Source of the DNA: Spirochaetae bacterium HGW-Spirochaetae-7
GTDB lineage: Bacteria > Spirochaetota > Spirochaetia > Treponematales > UBA12059
Assembly: GCA_002839245.1 (NCBI GenBank)
Contig: PGXR01000139.1
Coordinates: 1-8,283 of the forward strand
Direction of reading: 5' to 3'
DNA length: 8,283 bases
The notes under the pieces are model-generated. The model was not told the DNA's origin. It made no database searches and saw nothing but the letters and a program-made list of their open reading frames with translations. A program made the position numbers and the translations under genes. This document shows, one piece after another, positions 6,737 through 8,283 of this stretch. How positions within the stretch are numbered: position 1 is the stretch's first letter; every line of letters starts with the position of its first letter.

Positions 6737-7375
6737 ATGATAACGACACAGCAGAAGATCCTCGATCGCATCGCCAGGCATCTCTTCAGGTACGGGTTCT
6801 CGTCGCTGACGATGGAAGGAGCAGCGAAATACGCCCAGGTCAGCAAGCGTACCCTGTACAAGCATTTCCCCAACAAGGATGCCCTGCTCCTCGCCGCCTT
6901 CGATTTCCAGGTCGGCCGTTTCGCGGCTATCCTCGCATCGATAGTCAACGATGGAACCCGTCTTGGCGTGTACAAGCTTTCGACGGCGTTCGCCTTCATG
7001 GCCGAACTCTCCCAGCGGCTGCCGCCGGTACTGATGAGGGACATGGTTCAAAACGATCGCCATTACTGGGACGCCGTGCAGGATTTCAGGAAGAAGCGGG
7101 TATATCCGCTCTTCGAGCAGCTTCTGTACGACGCGGGGAAGGCAGGGCTTATAAGGGGAGACGTCGACATGCGGCTCCTGACCGGCTTGCTTCTTTCCGC
7201 TGTCGAAGCCATCGCCAATCCGATGGTTATCTACAGCTTCCCTTTCGAGCCCCGGGAAATTATAGGGGGTCTGTTGACCATGATCTTCAAGGGAATCCTC
7301 AGCGACGAGGGCCGATCGGGCCTCGACGTAGCCGGGACAGTCTACCATTTCAGCGAATTGGAGGCATTTTTTTGA
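6737..7375 (+). CDS. TetR/AcrR-family transcriptional regulator
   Basis: This 212-residue cytoplasmic DNA-binding protein has the standard TetR length. The N-terminal TetR domain covers about residues 5-52: ILDRIARHLFRYGFSSLTMEGAA, then the recognition part VSKRTLYKHFPNKDALLLAAF (35-55), a close fit to the family. The C-terminal domain (60-212) is helical and variable; it would bind an unknown ligand, often a toxic compound carried by the linked pump. The ATG at 6737 is chosen over an in-frame TTG at 6725 because the TTG lies within the palindromic control region and would add only MYKS. Neither start has a good Shine-Dalgarno. The stop at 7373-7375 overlaps the TTG start of the adaptor gene, so the two are one operon. 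It is probably a repressor of its own operon through the palindromes just upstream. The divergent kinase group could also be affected. Confidence 0.94.
   Translation: MITTQQKILDRIARHLFRYGFSSLTMEGAAKYAQVSKRTLYKHFPNKDALLLAAFDFQVGRFAAILASIVNDGTRLGVYKLSTAFAFMAELSQRLPPVLMRDMVQNDRHYWDAVQDFRKKRVYPLFEQLLYDAGKAGLIRGDVDMRLLTGLLLSAVEAIANPMVIYSFPFEPREIIGGLLTMIFKGILSDEGRSGLDVAGTVYHFSELEAFF
7360..7374 (+). promoter_or_regulatory. Ribosome-binding site and TTG start of the adaptor gene
   Basis: GGAGG at 7360-7364 is followed by a 7-base spacer and TTG (7372-7374). This is the strongest ribosome site in the right half of the window and decides the start, since the first in-frame ATG (codon 17) would remove most of the signal peptide. 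Five of the spacer bases and the first two of the start codon make up a run of seven T (7367-7373) that also encodes the end of TetR. Confidence 0.8.
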
Positions 7376-8283
7376 AAGCCTATGTACATTCAGCCGCGAG
7401 CTGCCTCGCATGCGCGATCATGGCGAGCGTGGCGCTTTTCTCCTGCACGAAAAGCGAGACGGGTATCTCCGCCTCGGGCACCATAGAAACGACGGAAGTC
7501 AGGCTTTCGTCCAGGTCGCAGGGGCAAGTCCTTGCCCTCGCCGCGGCTGACGGCGACCGGGTCGGGAAGGGTGAAATCCTGGCCAGCATCGATCATGAGG
7601 TCCTGGACATCCAGTACGCCCAGGCGAAGGCCGGGGTCGACTACGCTGATGCCCAATTGAGGCTACTCCTCAAGGGCGCGCGGGAAGAGGATATCGCCCA
7701 GGCCAACGAGGCACTTGCCCAGGCATCAGAAAATTTGAAGCTCGCCGAATCGGACAGGGACCGCACGAAGAGCCTCTTTGAATCGGCGAGCGCGACGAAG
7801 AAGCAGAACGACGACGCGCAGGCGAGGTACATGGTGGCCCAGGCGCAATATGCCCAGGCAGAACAGGCATTGAAGAAACTGTCGAATCTGGCCCGTCCCG
7901 AGGAAATAACGAGCGCACGGGCGAAACTGCAGCAGGCACGGTACTCGGTCCAGCTCCTCGAGAAAGCAATAGCCGATTGTTCGGTACCCTCTCCCATCGC
8001 CGGTACGGCTCTCCGGCGCCTGGTAGAGGTAGGCGAGCTTGTCGGGGTCGGTACGGGTCTGTACATGCTTTCCAACCTTACGACGGTTCACCTGACCATC
8101 TACGTCCCGGAAACGGAACTGGGAAGGATATCGATCGGCCAGGCGGCGGAAGTGCGGATAGACAGCGCGCCTGACCGCCCTTTCGCCGGTCGAGTCTCCT
8201 ATATTTCCCAGGAAGCGGAATTCACGCCAAAAAACGTCCAGACCAAGGATGAACGGGTAAAACTGGTGTTCGGCGTCAAGATA
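7372..8283 (+). CDS. Periplasmic adaptor (membrane-fusion) lipoprotein, HlyD/YbhG type, 3' end outside window
   Basis: Open from TTG at 7372 to the right edge (304 codons, no stop). The N-terminus is a lipoprotein signal with a probable lipobox LFSC (22-25), so Cys25 would be lipidated and the protein anchored in a membrane facing the periplasm. Next come a first lipoyl half (about 36-75, with GQVLALAAADGDRVGKGEILASID) and a long alpha-helical hairpin (about 78-203), rich in Ala, Gln and Glu. Its two repeats, LLKGAREEDI (99-108) and LSNLARPEEI (170-179), are typical of YbhG-like adaptors. The second lipoyl half is about 204-235 (VPSPIAGTALRRLVEVGELVGVGT), followed by a beta-barrel from about 238. 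PKNVQTKDERVKLVF (286-300) is a familiar conserved segment near the end of this family. Such adaptors link an inner-membrane exporter to the outer membrane. The transporter, probably ABC as in YbhGFSR, is expected downstream. Family firm; substrate unknown. Confidence 0.93.
   Translation, partial: MKAYVHSAASCLACAIMASVALFSCTKSETGISASGTIETTEVRLSSRSQGQVLALAAADGDRVGKGEILASIDHEVLDIQYAQAKAGVDYADAQLRLLLKGAREEDIAQANEALAQASENLKLAESDRDRTKSLFESASATKKQNDDAQARYMVAQAQYAQAEQALKKLSNLARPEEITSARAKLQQARYSVQLLEKAIADCSVPSPIAGTALRRLVEVGELVGVGTGLYMLSNLTTVHLTIYVPETELGRISIGQAAEVRIDSAPDRPFAGRVSYISQEAEFTPKNVQTKDERVKLVFGVKI

Noticed and set aside
6734..7411. 225-codon minus-strand reading frame opposite tetR
   Set aside because: It is the complement of a well-supported TetR gene and has no domain signature; it would also run through the control region.
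7641..8091. Minus-strand reading frames of 99 to 144 codons opposite the adaptor gene
   Set aside because: Ser/Arg/Ala-rich or low-complexity translations arise from the complement of the Ala/Gln-rich coiled coil; the HlyD/YbhG frame explains the region.

Overview
The window looks like chromosomal DNA of a GC-rich spirochaete (Treponema/Spirochaeta/Sphaerochaeta-like). The main clue is the solute-binding protein's mature N-terminus, which starts NGQKEA straight after a Sec-type signal peptide. That sequence is very common in spirochaetal periplasmic binding proteins. The phylum is an inference and the genus cannot be told from the sequence. I see no rRNA, tRNA, CRISPR array, insertion sequence or phage gene. 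The window is densely coding, with seven genes in two divergent groups.

Leftward group (minus strand, about 6584 down to 1): a YesM-type sensor histidine kinase and a YesN-type response regulator (REC plus AraC helix-turn-helix), overlapping by ATGA; then a complete TRAP transporter in the order DctP (periplasmic binding protein), DctQ (small membrane subunit), DctM (large membrane subunit); then, 10 bases further on, a HAD-family 5'-nucleotidase that runs off the left edge. The likely logic is that the kinase senses an extracytoplasmic signal, the regulator is phosphorylated at Asp56, and the regulator controls the TRAP genes immediately downstream. The substrate is probably an organic or sugar acid. 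An intrinsic-terminator-like hairpin lies between dctP and dctQ and would favour high binding-protein expression relative to the membrane subunits. A second, simpler hairpin lies in the 150-base gap between the regulator and dctP.

Rightward group (plus strand, 6737 to the right edge): a TetR-family repressor, coupled by a TTGA overlap to a periplasmic adaptor (membrane-fusion) lipoprotein of the HlyD/YbhG type, cut off at the right edge. Transporter genes, probably ABC-type, are expected just outside. The gene order resembles the CecR-YbhGFSR efflux arrangement.

The two groups are separated by a short AT-rich control region (about 6676-6732). It has a perfect TTGACA -35 element and several overlapping GTATAC-type palindromes. 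It is the best candidate for a TetR operator and may affect both directions. I found no wholly new system. The most interesting items are this shared control region, the dctP/dctQ hairpin, and the nucleotidase linked to a TRAP operon.
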